From Flammulina velutipes (lineage: Eukaryota; Basidiomycota; Agaricomycetes; Agaricales; Physalacriaceae): DNA of 64,000 bases. Below the pieces are notes generated by a model. The model was not told where the DNA came from, made no database searches, and saw only the letters and a program-made list of their open reading frames with translations. Location of the stretch: positions 3,162,001 to 3,226,000 of the forward strand of contig CM022371.1 of NCBI GenBank assembly GCA_011800155.1, in the 5' to 3' direction. Positions within the stretch are counted from its first letter, which is position 1; each line of letters starts with the position of its first letter. Below, one piece after another: positions 14,580 through 25,333 of this stretch. Position numbers and translations under genes: made by a program.

Positions 14580-16789
14580 TCATCCTTGCTCTCGAGCGGG
14601 GTATGGTTTCACAATCAAGTCGTTTAGGATGCCTGTCAAACCTAACTTACACAAGACCAGACTTGTCAATTGGAGGCATCCGGGTAGCTGATTATAAGCA
14701 ACGAGTCCGGTTGGAACGATATTGTGACTCACTTTGCCGGGATTAAGCAGGTTGAAAGGATCGAGAGTGGCCTTGAGGGTGCGCAGGAGATCCACCGTCC
14801 CATCTCCAAGTTCTTCCCTGAGATACATCTTCTTTCCAAGTCCAACACCATGTTCTCCTGTACCTTCATGGTGTATTAGCGATTGCAGCGAGATGACAAA
14901 CATGAGAAGACCTTACAAGTGCCATCTAATGCGATAGCTTTGTGTATCATACTATCGACGACTTCTTGAACTCTTGATCATCCTTATACAGAATGAATGC
15001 ATGGAAATTGCCTGAAGTCAAGTCAGTGTGTGAGGTATAGAGATCCAACAATCGATACATACCATCTCCTACGTGCCCCGAAATTGGAGCAATGAGATTT
15101 TTGTTGGCGCACTCCGTTTTGCACCATGCGACAATATCAGGCAAACGTGATACTGGGACGCTGAAGGTGGAAAATGAATCCCGTATTCTGTACACACATA
15201 GGAAGGTGGTACTCACCACACATCAGTGATGAATCCCTTTCGACCGGGGTATGTCTGTAAGACACCAAACAGGCCATTCTTCCTATCGACCCAGAGAGTT
15301 TCCGCGTCCTTTTGGTCTTCGATGTAGTGATACCCTGTTCCGTCGTACTTCGAGATAACGGACTGTACGATGTCAGACGTATCTTTCATGACCGAGGACG
15401 AGCCTTGGTACTTGAAGAAGATGGTGTCTGTCTCGCGCCACTTAACAGTCGACTTTCCGTAGGTGTTCATGGCCTTAATGCCAATGTCGTCGACGAGTTC
15501 AGCGCATTCTGTAGGGAATATTGTGGTGAGTCGATGTAAATGAATCAACACATAACTCACGCAATGCAGCGCCGAGTTTGAGAATATCGGTCACAGCCGC
15601 CGTAGCTTTGCGAACGTCGGGAAATGAAACTACAGCAACGGATGTAGGGAGGGTTGGCGTCAGACGTAGTGTTGCTTGACATCTATTTGAGTATGTACCG
15701 CAGCGACTGTATCATTTCGTACCTTCTGTTACAATTCCAAGGGTGCCTTCAGCGCCAATAAATAGCTTTGTCAAGTCGAATCCCGCAGAGGACTTTCGAG
15801 CGCGTTGCCTGGTCTTAATTACCTGGCCTGATGCAAGGACAGCGGTCTATTATGAATCCGTTAGTTTGGAGAGCAGGTAGAAACGTTTGCCAGTGGAACG
15901 AACAAGGTTCAAGATGTATTCACCCCTCGCGGTCCCATATCGGACCTGCACGAATGAGTTACTTTCACGGACTCTTTGGGTGTGGACGGTTGATGACAGA
16001 CCGCGTTGGCTAGATAAGAAGGATGAATCAACGGGGGCCTTGATGTGATAGGTCCACTTACTTCCAGAGCATCCTTGGGCTATCATACCACCTATTGTTG
16101 CGCCAGGAGCCGGGTCCAGCTGAACAGTATCGAGGCTTTCAGAAATTGCGATACCACAACTAAGATAAGTCACGTACCGGGAAGAAAAGTGGAATGTCTT
16201 CGGTGCGACGAACGTTAGCAAAACACGGATATCTTAGATGACATACTTTTATGCTCGAGGGTCTCGTTGAGAACATTCCAAACAACGCCAGCCTCGCAGA
16301 TAACATCCGAGTCGTCCACTGTGTAAAGTTGTGGACATACATTCCCATGGCCAGATTTGCAAAAAAAAACTGACCATTGATATCCAAGATTTTGTTCATG
16401 CGCGATAGATCGAGACAAATACTCCCATTGCCTTCAGCCTATCGAGTTCGTGGATCGCTGTAGTAGTCATAGCGCTGGAGAAAAGGTAACGCACACCGGA
16501 CAAATTACCTTCGAGACTAGTTCCTCCCGAGTAGACTACAATTGGAACGCGGTGCTTTCCACAGAATGTCACGATGTCAACAACGTCAGAGGTAGAGCGT
16601 ACATGTACTACTACAGCGTGGGGATTTCCTAGGTAATCCTGTCTTAGACGCAATGGTTGCAAAGGAGACCGCGAACATACCTGCAAACTGCTGATACTTC
16701 GAGTGCGCATAGGCGAAAAGGTCCTTTGGATCTTTCGAAAGTGCGGATTCCGGAAGCAGCGCTTGGAGGTCACTCAGTAGGTTTTGCAT
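14580..16789 (-). CDS. FAD-linked D-lactate dehydrogenase-like protein
   Basis: GlcD/DLD family: FAD-dependent oxidation of D-lactate or another 2-hydroxy acid, usually passing electrons to cytochrome c in mitochondria. N-terminal FAD domain: [70 protein letters not shown] and [15 protein letters not shown]-terminal FAD-oxidase domain: [20 protein letters not shown] and [17 protein letters not shown], ending NLLNPGK. The first ATG in frame is at 16789 ([15 protein letters not shown]); no mitochondrial presequence is visible, so either the protein is cytosolic or an upstream exon is missed. After NPGK an intron seems to start; the residues beyond it and the stop at 14580 are uncertain. Divergent from the CHY zinc-finger gene, 221 bp apart. 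Confidence 0.87.
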
Positions 16790-17010
16790 GATTGTCCCAG
16801 TCGTTGTAAGAGCTTGAAAGGACAATCAGAAGTTACAGTCTACTTATACTTGCGACGAGCCCGAGTGAGTCCCACATATCAAACAGCTCGGACTGATTCG
16901 AAAGAATGCAATGGCTTCCAATTATAGAGACCATGACGGGGAGAAGAAAGCAGCGTCGGCGGTTGCCGAAAAAGTTGAACACCTTTCCTCCATTCCACCA
17001 TACCTCGACC

Positions 17011-17609
17011 ATGTGGTTAGTGCTATATTCCACTTCCCGTCTTCCCAGAAGCAGCGCTTCACTGAAATTCAGTGAAGATGCGCCTGTTTCTTTCTTTTGC
17101 ATCGAAAGTTGATACCTACACGCGTTTCTCGCCAGTAAACACATTCTGAACGCCCAAGTCTCCGTCAGAGCACCGTGCTGCAAGAAATGGTATGACTGCC
17201 CCGAATGCCACGCGGAGAAGGAGACACACAAGCTCACCAAGACCATGGAGATGGCATTCTTGTGCAAAAAATGCAAGAAGGCTTTCAGGAAGGATATGGC
17301 CAATTACGAGGAGAGCGACGAGTTTTGCCCGCATTGTGATAACCACTACGTGCGTTGTCATCCTATTGACTTGGTAACATTGACCGACACTGGGATTTCA
17401 GGTAATCGATGCCAAAACGCCTCAGGCTATCGTTGGTGTTGAAGGAGAAGATGCCAGAATTGATAACAGGTGCGCTCTATTGCTCCGTCCCTCTATAAAT
17501 CTCACCGATGCTCTCGTACTCTTACAGAATGTTGAAGGATGATCGCGTAAAACAAGATAAGAACCGTTCAATCTTCCTACGAGACGATATGGACGAGAGA
17601 CTTGGATGA
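17011..17609 (+). CDS. CHY zinc-finger protein
   Basis: Small fungal protein with a CHY-type zinc-binding domain; relatives include the mitochondrial intermembrane-space factor Hot13, but this one's role is unknown. Cys/His ligands are dense: CKHILNAQ, APCCKKWYDCPECHAE, CKKCKKAF and EFCPHCDNHYV. The first coding exon is just 5 nt (ATGTG, 17011-17015); a 120-nt intron (17016-17135) then gives MCKHILNAQVSVRAPCC. Further introns lie near 17349-17401, 17470-17526. After the zinc domain come DAKTPQAIVGVEGEDARID and an acidic/basic tail ending MDERLG (TGA 17607-17609). The length, about 125 aa, fits small family members. Confidence 0.88.
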
Positions 17610-17840
17610 TCTTGGTACTCAGAAACACATACTCTTCGCTTGTCTGCTATACACATCTCGCATTTGATATCTCATTCACAAAATTCTATCCATCTTCAAT
17701 CTGTTCGTCTGGCGCCACTGTTCCGCAGAACATCACATGCTGTCGCAAGCGATGATAAATCCAGGGATTGCGTCATTTATAAGAAGCATTTGCAGCTTGA
17801 ACCTCTTCACAGTCAACCACCACCACCTCAGTAAACGACC

Positions 17841-18733
17841 ATGGCTTTGCAACCATCCCTCCGCCCTCTTATCGTCGCTGGCCCGTTCAATGCGCCACAC
17901 ACGTTGGACATCTTCTGTATGTTCTACCCGTTCTTCCGTGCTGTGCAGCTTCTTTGATCTCATCGTCGCTTAGTGGACTATGTTTGTCCTTTCAGGTGAG
18001 AAACGCGATCCTATCGGCTGCATCGTGTGCTCAAGAACTATTCTCCAGTGCGAAGCTGGCGTTGAGTATCGAGAACGTCTTGAAGCCTCTGTTCTCCCCT
18101 GGAGGCAAATACGAAGGCAAGGTCAAGGTCATCGTTAGGCTTCAGGTCCAGCCATGGCACGGTGCTTCTACCTTCACACATGAAGCTGCACTGGCCGTAC
18201 GTTCAGTTCCAGACTGACAATAAAGTGGCGTCTCACCAATTCCCAGGTTGCCCGCGTATCACCAGATGCCTTTTGGCCATATTCTCTGGCTGTACGCATA
18301 CGACTTGACCTTTCGACATCTACTCAATCATTTGTTCCATAGCTGTTCAAGCGCCAGGGAGAATACTTTGACATTCCCGTCTCTACGCTTACGCCACTTC
18401 AAATTCGCGAGAACCTTGCGAAGCTAGCCCAGGAGTCTTTGTCCCAGAACCTTTGGGCTTCTGACGCCGACTCTCAATTCAAGGACCTCCTCAGTCTGAA
18501 GTCCTCGCCGAACGGAGGTGTTGCTGTCACGGATGACCTGAAGTACACCGGTTGGTTCTTCCTTCGAGAAGGATAGCATCAGGCTTATCGTTTGTGCAGT
18601 GAAGTTCTCCCGTCAGAATGGCATTCACGTATCACCCACGGTTCTTTGGGATGGTCTCGTGGCTAATGAGATCTCTTCTGGGTGGGGAGAGAAAGAGTGG
18701 AACAGTTTCCTGGAGGCCAAAGTCGTTGTTTAA
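17841..18733 (+). CDS. DsbA-like thioredoxin-fold protein
   Basis: Resembles DSBA/2-hydroxychromene-2-carboxylate isomerase-type thioredoxin-fold proteins common in fungi; function unknown. After splicing the N-terminus reads MALQPSLRPLIVAGPFNAPH, TLDIFLDYVCPFSAKLALSI. The CPFS motif at the helix start has only one Cys, so a disulfide oxidoreductase CxxC is absent. Downstream: PWHGASTFTHEAALAVARV, PDAFWPYSLALFKRQGEYFD, ending with NGIHVSPTVLWDGLVANEIS and EWNSFLEAKVVV (TAA 18731-18733). VSPTVLWDG fits the cis-Pro loop of the fold. Introns of about 50-70 nt. Co-directional with the CHY gene 231 bp upstream; no clear link. Confidence 0.82.
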
Positions 18734-18890
18734 GCCATAGAGTAAGTGGACCCGAATTAACCCTGTTGTACAATGTATATAGTCCAATACGAGAAAGGCA
18801 TACAAATAACTAGATGCGGTCCATAAAAGTACAAATGTGCGGTGATGGTGGTACATGTATGTTTCAATGGTCATCAGCCAGTGATGCCTT

Positions 18891-20312
18891 TCAACCAATC
18901 TCTACCTGATCATTGCGATCATGGGTGTATGCGTGCGAGCCACTCTGTTTTTTTGATGTAGCCGAGGAGGTCGTCACTGTCATTGGCGATCCCAAGGAAT
19001 GGCCCATAATAAGTTTGTTGCCCAACGCGCCAAAATCGAGGCGTGCGCCTATTTTGAGGTTGTCGGATTTCCATATTCGCTGGTAAATGTAGGAGTCGTT
19101 GTAGGGGATTGGGAGGGAGTGAGAATCGGAGGTGCCGCAGAACGATCTCGCCCATACGCGTATGCGATGAGATGCGCCGATGGGAAGGGATTTCATAGGG
19201 ACAGTGCTGGATTGACGAGGTCGGGTGAGCATTTGATATATGCTGAATAGAATAACGTACTATATGTGAAACGTTATTGCTCGAGGATCACCTTCCACTT
19301 TGAGGGTAAGATCATCGAATAGCATCGCTCCTACGCCGTTACAGTCGTATTCCATCGTATAGTCATATGTCTCATCCGCCACTTTTGACCATCTGTCAAC
19401 ATCACACAGTTCGAATAAATTCGAAAGGGCATATGATATCTGCTCACCTCACGATGAACTGAACCTTTGCCTTCCCCACCATAGCTTCGTAGACTTGGGA
19501 GCTGGTTTGCATTCGTTTGGCACGAGCAAATGACGCGTCTCCGATAGAGCTGAAGTCCGGATCCTTTGCAATCCATAGATCGTCCTCTCCAAAAAGGCGA
19601 TGATCAACCTCGTTTACACGCAGCCAAACGCGGTACGAGTACAGCGTGTTGACCGGAAGGCTTGTTTTACCCGGGAACAGGCTAGACGCGCAGTCAGTTG
19701 TATAGACAGCCAACAATAGATGTCAAGACGAACAAGACGATGAAGTTCAGCCTCTTGGGGTCTACGTTCAGCTTGAGCTGCACCGGGTCTCCAAGTTGGC
19801 GTGACATTCTGTCTACTTTGAGATGGAGGGATATCGTGTATTTGCCGGGAGTCGGTGTGCCATGATTTGCTTCAACTCTGTAGGGTGTCGGTCAGTATCA
19901 TGTCCCCGGAAGGGATTGTGGGGGGACGGACGATATGGTGAATTGTATTGCGGCAAGTCCTGCCAATAAGCTGAATGCATAGTCGTATCGCTCGTGCTTT
20001 GAGAATATGGCGGAGGGGTTCATGTTAGAATGGCGTGGGGTTCGGCGAGCATTGTGGAGAATATCGCTATGAGCCATCTGAGCATGTCGTTCAGCGATAG
20101 GCATAGAGTACACTCACTTTCGTGCATGAAAATCGTCAAGGGATGGAGAGCGATAATGGCTAACGTATCCCGAAGAGCCGGTCGTAGTGGTGTTACTGCT
20201 CAGCGCTCAGCGCTCAGATCCAATTGCTCCTTGAGATGATGAAGTAGGCTTACCTTCGACTGACGGCCACGGCGTCGTAGTCGGGAGAAGGATCGTCGTT
20301 GAACGAGGGCAT
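18891..20312 (-). CDS. Unrecognised multi-exon protein, predicted beta-rich
   Basis: I do not recognise this family. Frame-consistent splicing supports a real gene: MPSFNDDPSPDYDAVAVSR (start 20312), a Thr/Ser-rich piece, FSKHERYDYAFSLLAGLAAI, TPTPGKYTISLHLKVDRMSR, VQLKLNVDPKRLNFIV, then LFPGKTSLPVNTLYSYRVWL, DDLWIAKDPDFSSIGDASFA, VADETYDYTMEYDCNGVGAM, FDDLTLKVEGDPRAITFHIY and IGASHRIRVWARSF. Alternating hydrophobic residues and paired aromatic residues suggest beta-sandwich folds. Six or more introns of about 50 nt. The 3' end is uncertain: stops at 18891 or about 18919 are possible depending on the frame of the last exon. Intron 1 contains three tandem GCTCAGC units at 20198-20218. Confidence 0.6.
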
Positions 20313-21137
20313 CGGTCTGGATGAACACAACGACTACCAGGTCAAGGAACAAATTAAGCGCCCACTTTGCTAAAGTATGTCAGAAGCCGCTCATCAACAC
20401 GAGGGGGACGCCGGATCAGACTGCCATGAGGGATGCGCAAATCCTACCTATACGCACTGCGGCACAGCGTCGCATCATAAAGAAGAGCAGATCATCTTGT
20501 TTCGAAGGATGCTGAGATAGTAGAATTGGGGATAGTTAGCCGTGTACTCGTAATCAGCAGGCTCCCAAATCCTTTTGAGATCAGATGGTATGCACTGTGC
20601 AGAGCTCTGACTTGGGCGCTTGTTTCCTGTGAAAGAAAGAAAGCCTCAAAGTAAATGTATCGTCAGAATTCGTGAACCATACGTTGGACTCGGAAGTGAT
20701 ACAATATGTCCATCAGCGTTCCGTCTGGGGAATTACGCGTTCCGGTGAAACCAATTCAGACGGACGGTCGGTATATTGGAAGATGATGGTGTATCGCGTT
20801 ATCTAAGCACTGGTTTCAGGCTGGACGTACGCGTCTGAATAACGCGTTTCTGCCGAACGATAAACTTACAAAGTGTTTTACATTCGAAGGATTAGATGAT
20901 ATGTTTACCAGATAGCAAGGGTAATGGAGCTTTAAGAGTTCGTAAGCCTCGACACATCGAAGGCCAGCCAGAAGAGAAGATGAGTAGTCCGTGAGTGTGG
21001 CGTAACGATAACTCAGAACACGTCGGTCACAAGACTTAGATCAAAATGAATCGGTGCCGAGTACTTCTTGACTTCTCACCTTCGTGAGTATAGATCAATT
21101 CAGCAGCTCTTATCTTGACTAACTTCTCAGCTAGAAA
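20313..21137. other. Intergenic between unrecognised gene and F-box-like gene
   Basis: About 825 bases between divergent starts. No ORF with coding character, RNA gene or repeat that I can support. Confidence 0.5.
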
Positions 21138-22238
21138 ATGTCTTTGCCACAGGAACTTATAGACGATATTGTTGACCGCCTCCATTGTCAACATGGGCTC
21201 TCCGCCTTGAAGCCATTACTTTCCGTCTCTCCGTCCTTCAATGTTTCCGTAGCCCGCTACGTCTTTCGGTCGGTGAAGCTGTCAAAACCCTCGACTTTCG
21301 ATAGATTCCAGGATCTTATTCGCGGCTCCCCTAGTATCCCTTCTTTTGTACGACACCTTCACATCACAGATCTAAACGTTACCAACGGGCCATCCACAAT
21401 CGAGGTGTTGAAAACCCTCAGTCATTTGGACTCGCTGATATTCAGTAAGATCAAACTGGAGAATGTCCCCGTCGAGATCTTGACCATCCTCTATTCCCTG
21501 CCCATAAGGACGTTAATCTTGAAGAACATCAAGTTCGACACTTCCATCGATTTTTACTCCATCGCCTCATCTTTCAAGACTGTAAAGGAACTTATCGCTA
21601 AGGACGTCATCACTCTTGGGGCGAGGGCCATTTCAACGATTATTCTACCCCCAAGCGATTCAAATTCAAGGCTCGAAGTCCTAGTGCTCCAGGGCGTAGA
21701 TTGGTCTGTCAGCATCCCGTTGATGTGTGCGATCCTCTGGTGTCCTATTCCTGCAGCATTCAGCAAATTAACTACACTCACTATGTCTATGATGACGCCG
21801 CTCGCCTGCCAGTTGATAGCCTCAACACTGTCCACGTTGGAGCGACTTCAGCTCATATACTACAATAATCGGTGCCCTCAGCCGCCTGGACAATCCGAAC
21901 TCGCCAGCCTAGTGGAACAGGTTCCACTCGTATCGTTTGTTTTGGTAGTCAAATCGATCATTCAGTGGACAATGATTCGCAACGATTTGAACCAAGTCGC
22001 TACTTTATTGGAATCGATACAGGGCGGGGGTCATCTAGCACGGCTCCGAGATGTGTATGTTGTACTACGTCTCTCCCTGGACCCAGAAGAGAACCGGATT
22101 TCCTGGTACAACGTGGAGTATGCACATTCTGCGGGCTTTCGCTTGACGATAACGTCCCCGTCCATAAACTTAGAGCGACCTCTTGAGCTAGAAGCAAATT
22201 GGAGATGGCGAAGAGACGCATTGATGCCTATTTGGTGA
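21138..22238 (+). CDS. F-box-like domain protein
   Basis: Intronless ORF of 366 aa starting MSLPQELIDDIVDRLHCQHG. LPQELIDDIVDRL at the N-terminus is the F-box-like helix typical of a large Agaricomycete family that presumably brings substrates to SCF ubiquitin ligases. It continues as Leu-rich repeats without a conserved catalytic site (for example SLPIRTLILKNIKFDTSIDF). The lack of introns contrasts with its neighbours and is usual for this fast-evolving family. Followed by a series of inverted repeats at 22322-22417. Targets unknown. Confidence 0.75.
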   Translation: MSLPQELIDDIVDRLHCQHGLSALKPLLSVSPSFNVSVARYVFRSVKLSKPSTFDRFQDLIRGSPSIPSFVRHLHITDLNVTNGPSTIEVLKTLSHLDSLIFSKIKLENVPVEILTILYSLPIRTLILKNIKFDTSIDFYSIASSFKTVKELIAKDVITLGARAISTIILPPSDSNSRLEVLVLQGVDWSVSIPLMCAILWCPIPAAFSKLTTLTMSMMTPLACQLIASTLSTLERLQLIYYNNRCPQPPGQSELASLVEQVPLVSFVLVVKSIIQWTMIRNDLNQVATLLESIQGGGHLARLRDVYVVLRLSLDPEENRISWYNVEYAHSAGFRLTITSPSINLERPLELEANWRWRRDALMPIW

Positions 22239-22321
22239 ATGGAAAGACCAAGAGATTAGCGGTTCGATCTGTCGCTGCTCCAGACCTGTGCGCTATGCCG
22301 CTATTGAATTTGTAAAGCATT

Positions 22322-22417
22322 TATGACAATATCTGCGGGTGTCATAGCCTTTTGTTAAGTGTGAAGGAACAACGTTCCGTGGAATCGTGGATTGACTTCG
22401 CGTAATCCCGTGATTCC
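22322..22417. repeat. Three consecutive inverted repeats (possible stem-loops)
   Basis: TATGACA (22322-22328) faces TGTCATA (22340-22346). GGAAC (22366-22370) faces GTTCC (22374-22378). GGAATC plus GGATT (22381-22393) faces AATCC plus GATTCC (22404-22417). All three lie in the 237-bp gap between the F-box-like gene and the CNH gene. They could fold in the 3' UTR of the former or be a small mobile-element relic. Confidence 0.55.
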
Positions 22418-22475
22418 ATTACTGCGTTCTTCGGATGAAATTCATTTGTGTTGTTACTTCCTCCTGTTCCGTTCA

Positions 22476-25068
22476 TGGACACCTCTGAGTATAATCACCT
22501 GGAGCAGGACAACTCGACTCAAGACGGCGGCGACGAACTACCTACTTACGACGATCTCGCTGCTCAGAATGGACCAAATTCAAGGTATGTCATAGTTAAG
22601 GCGCCAGGCTTGTCTAACCTGCGATAGATTCGGGCGATGGAGGGGATGGATAGAGAAGAGGTACGTGTAGCGGCAATGCCACTCTGTATTTAACCATCTC
22701 CAATCCAGAGCAGCCGAACGATACGCGGATATTCCTCGAGATGAACGAGACAGACGCCGGGAGCGTGGCTGGGGCAGTGAAATTGCAAGTCCTCCAACAG
22801 AGCAGCACGATCTTTGTCTTACCAGCCTCTAGGACGTTCCTGCAAGCAATGAACCACTGCCGCGGATTGTCAACGAGCCAGCAACGCCTCTACCGAATTT
22901 GAACACACTTCACATCCAGACGGAGAACCTCAGCGCTTCATATACACCGCCACCGCCTCAGACCGCAGAACTCTCTCCGCAGCCTCCACTTGGCAATGTC
23001 AGCCAGAGGCTACTGCCAACTCATCTCAAAGTTAACAATTTTGGTTCGCGTTTCCTTCCCCATTCCACAACGCCTATACGATGTCTTCTCCCTCTGCTTG
23101 CTGGGAAACTGCTGCTCATTGGCCACGATGAAGGCCTCTCAGTTATCGACACATATCCCCAGGAGTGGTCCGAGACTGACGCAGGCATAACAATTAAAGG
23201 CCCGGAGGATGCTGTCAGCCGTCCGATATGGCACGGCGAGAGGTTTGTCTTTCTTTGCTTCTTTCAAGCCTAAAACTCAATGTTATTAGTGTCTATCAAA
23301 TGTCACTTCTAGAAGTTGAAGAGTCCGGGGAGGGCTCGCCGCAAGGTGTCGTGTTGTTGCTTGTGGGTCCAGAACAGGATTCTCCTCTGAGTAAAGAGGA
23401 ATCCCTTCGAACACTGAGGATGTACAATCTAGCAAGCTTGACTAGCCTCGCTAAATGGACAATCGCGCAGAACGTAACACAGCCCATGCTCTATTCCGTC
23501 CAGGATCTGACGTTTATCAGGGCACCCGGCCGTTGGACCTCTCTTCAAGACCGAATATGCACACACAGCAATCTCCGTCGAAAAAGAAAAGTCATCGACA
23601 TCAGAGCAGCTTTGCTCGTAACCTGAAATCATGGATCGACGCGCCCAGTGGCAGTCATCATATTCCCGACCATGCAACCTCCCCATATCCACACCTCTTG
23701 ACCCCCGCTTCTGCTAGCATAACGAGCTTAGGAGGTCGTACCAGTCCTCGCCCTTCAATTCGTTCAAATTCACCCCGTCGTAATGACTCGGATGATTCCA
23801 CAGCAAGCTGGGACGTGATAGAGGACCTCCCATCACGATGGGCTTTGGATTTCGTTCCTTTGGCCTCACCTGGCTCGCGACTAGCCAATTCGAACGTGCT
23901 ATCTTACGCTCTGTGGAATAACTCAGACTCCCACCAAGTGAGGGGTGGTAGGCTGTTAGCCGTTTCCACCAAGACCAATATCCTCCTATATGAAACGCCC
24001 AAAGGAGAGCGCGCATTTCGGTTTGTCAAGGTCAGCCGTTATCGGGCCAGAGAATCCAGCATCATTTTGATTACGACGATTTAGGATTTCTACACACCGA
24101 TGCAACCCAAGAGCATTACTTTCTTCCAGCAGGTTATTAGCGAAGTCGGGCGCAGCCCGTCTGACGCTGGTCCCTCTCGATTCCAGAGTTCCCATCGACG
24201 GTCGGACAGTACGGGCACCATGCGTGGTGAACGGGTTCTAACCTCGCCGAACGGTACGCTCAGCTACGGCACCCAACTAAGTCTTTTTGTCATCTTCGAG
24301 AAAAAGGCAGGTTGGATTCGCTTAGGCGACTCCGCAGTGGGAGAGTTCGAGCTGCTCGACGACGGGCTGGGGCCTTCTTCTTCCTCTGGGCACCATCACC
24401 CAAGGGATCTCGCAGTCGCCAGCCCCTTGAACATGCGCAGGTCGCGGTTGTCCTTTGACGTCAGTGGGATGCTGGGGAAGTGGATCCCGTTGACGCAGTG
24501 CGATTTACCCTTACCGGGTTCCACGAAGAAGGTCTACCTTCTTACTCGTGGGCGGAAGACACATATCGTTCCCTGTCCGTTGCCGGTTGGAATGAGCGCC
24601 TGTCAGCCGCTTCGTGCTCTTATGTGGAAGTCTGCGCCTTCGGCTGTGAAGGCACGGGTATGCACGAACGAAGTTGGGGACGGACCGTCACCGTATCTCC
24701 AACTGATTGGGTTCGGCGAGCATGGCGTTGAGGTGCAGGAGCTGTCACTTGGTTTTCTGTCGAAAGGGAAAGGAAAGGCTCGCGCGGACGATGCGATCTG
24801 GGGAGAAGATGACGGCGGGGGCGCTACAGGCTTCTTGTGCATGGGTGGTCATTGGGATCAGCCGCACTACTCCCCGTATCACCCTCTCAATCGCTCATCT
24901 TCGACTGTGTCGGATATGTCTCAACGGTCCTTTGCCAGCGTAGAGACAGACGAGCTTATGGAGAGGATGCAGCAGGAGGAGGGGATGTATGCTTGGTGCC
25001 GGAAGGGCCTAGAAGATTACAGGGTTTTCTGGTTGGGCGGCTCGACAAACGAGGACGACGAATACTAG
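22476..25068 (+). CDS. CNH-like (citron homology) domain protein
   Basis: About 760 aa with short introns. N-terminus MDTSEYNHLEQDNSTQDGGD with ELPTYDDLAAQ; then FGRWRGWIEKRAAERYADIP and a Pro-rich linker. A beta-propeller-like region follows: CLLPLLAGKLLLIGHDEGLS, then a Ser-rich insert (about 23560-23810), RGGRLLAVSTKTNILLYETP, KGERAFRFVKDFYTP and PKSITFFQQVI. This pattern fits CNH domains of fungal signalling and vesicle proteins; binding partners are unknown. The C-terminal part is low-complexity, then MYAWCRKGLEDYRVFWLGGS and stop 25066-25068. One intron (22785-22832, 48 nt) must be GC-AG: it starts GCAAGT and ends CTCTAG, joins GWGSEI to DVPASNEP in frame and removes an in-frame TAG. 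Confidence 0.72.
22785..22832 (+). other. Non-canonical GC-AG intron in CNH-like gene
   Basis: 48 nt, donor GCAAGT, acceptor CTCTAG. No GT donor in the correct phase exists in the preceding exon, and reading through meets TAG at 22830-22832. Removing these bases restores the frame on both sides. Confidence 0.7.
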
Positions 25069-25333
25069 CGGACGGACTAACAGACTTTTGTACCACCATC
25101 ATCACTCACCCTACTCCGGTTACATACACTGCGAACATCCAGGAAGAATGTATGAGTAGAACGTAGCTATATGAACCATGTATTTCATGCCAAATTACTA
25201 ATGTACAGAGGCTAAGTGAAAATAGTCCGATCTCATCCCAATAAGTAGGTGCAGTAACAGAGTCCGACACATGCAAGAAAAGGTTTGGTCCATGCAATAT
25301 AACAAAGCGACTATATAATTGAAAAAGAGATTG

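Noticed and set aside
20198..20218. Three tandem GCTCAGC units
   Set aside because: Only 21 bp inside an intron; too short to call a meaningful repeat.
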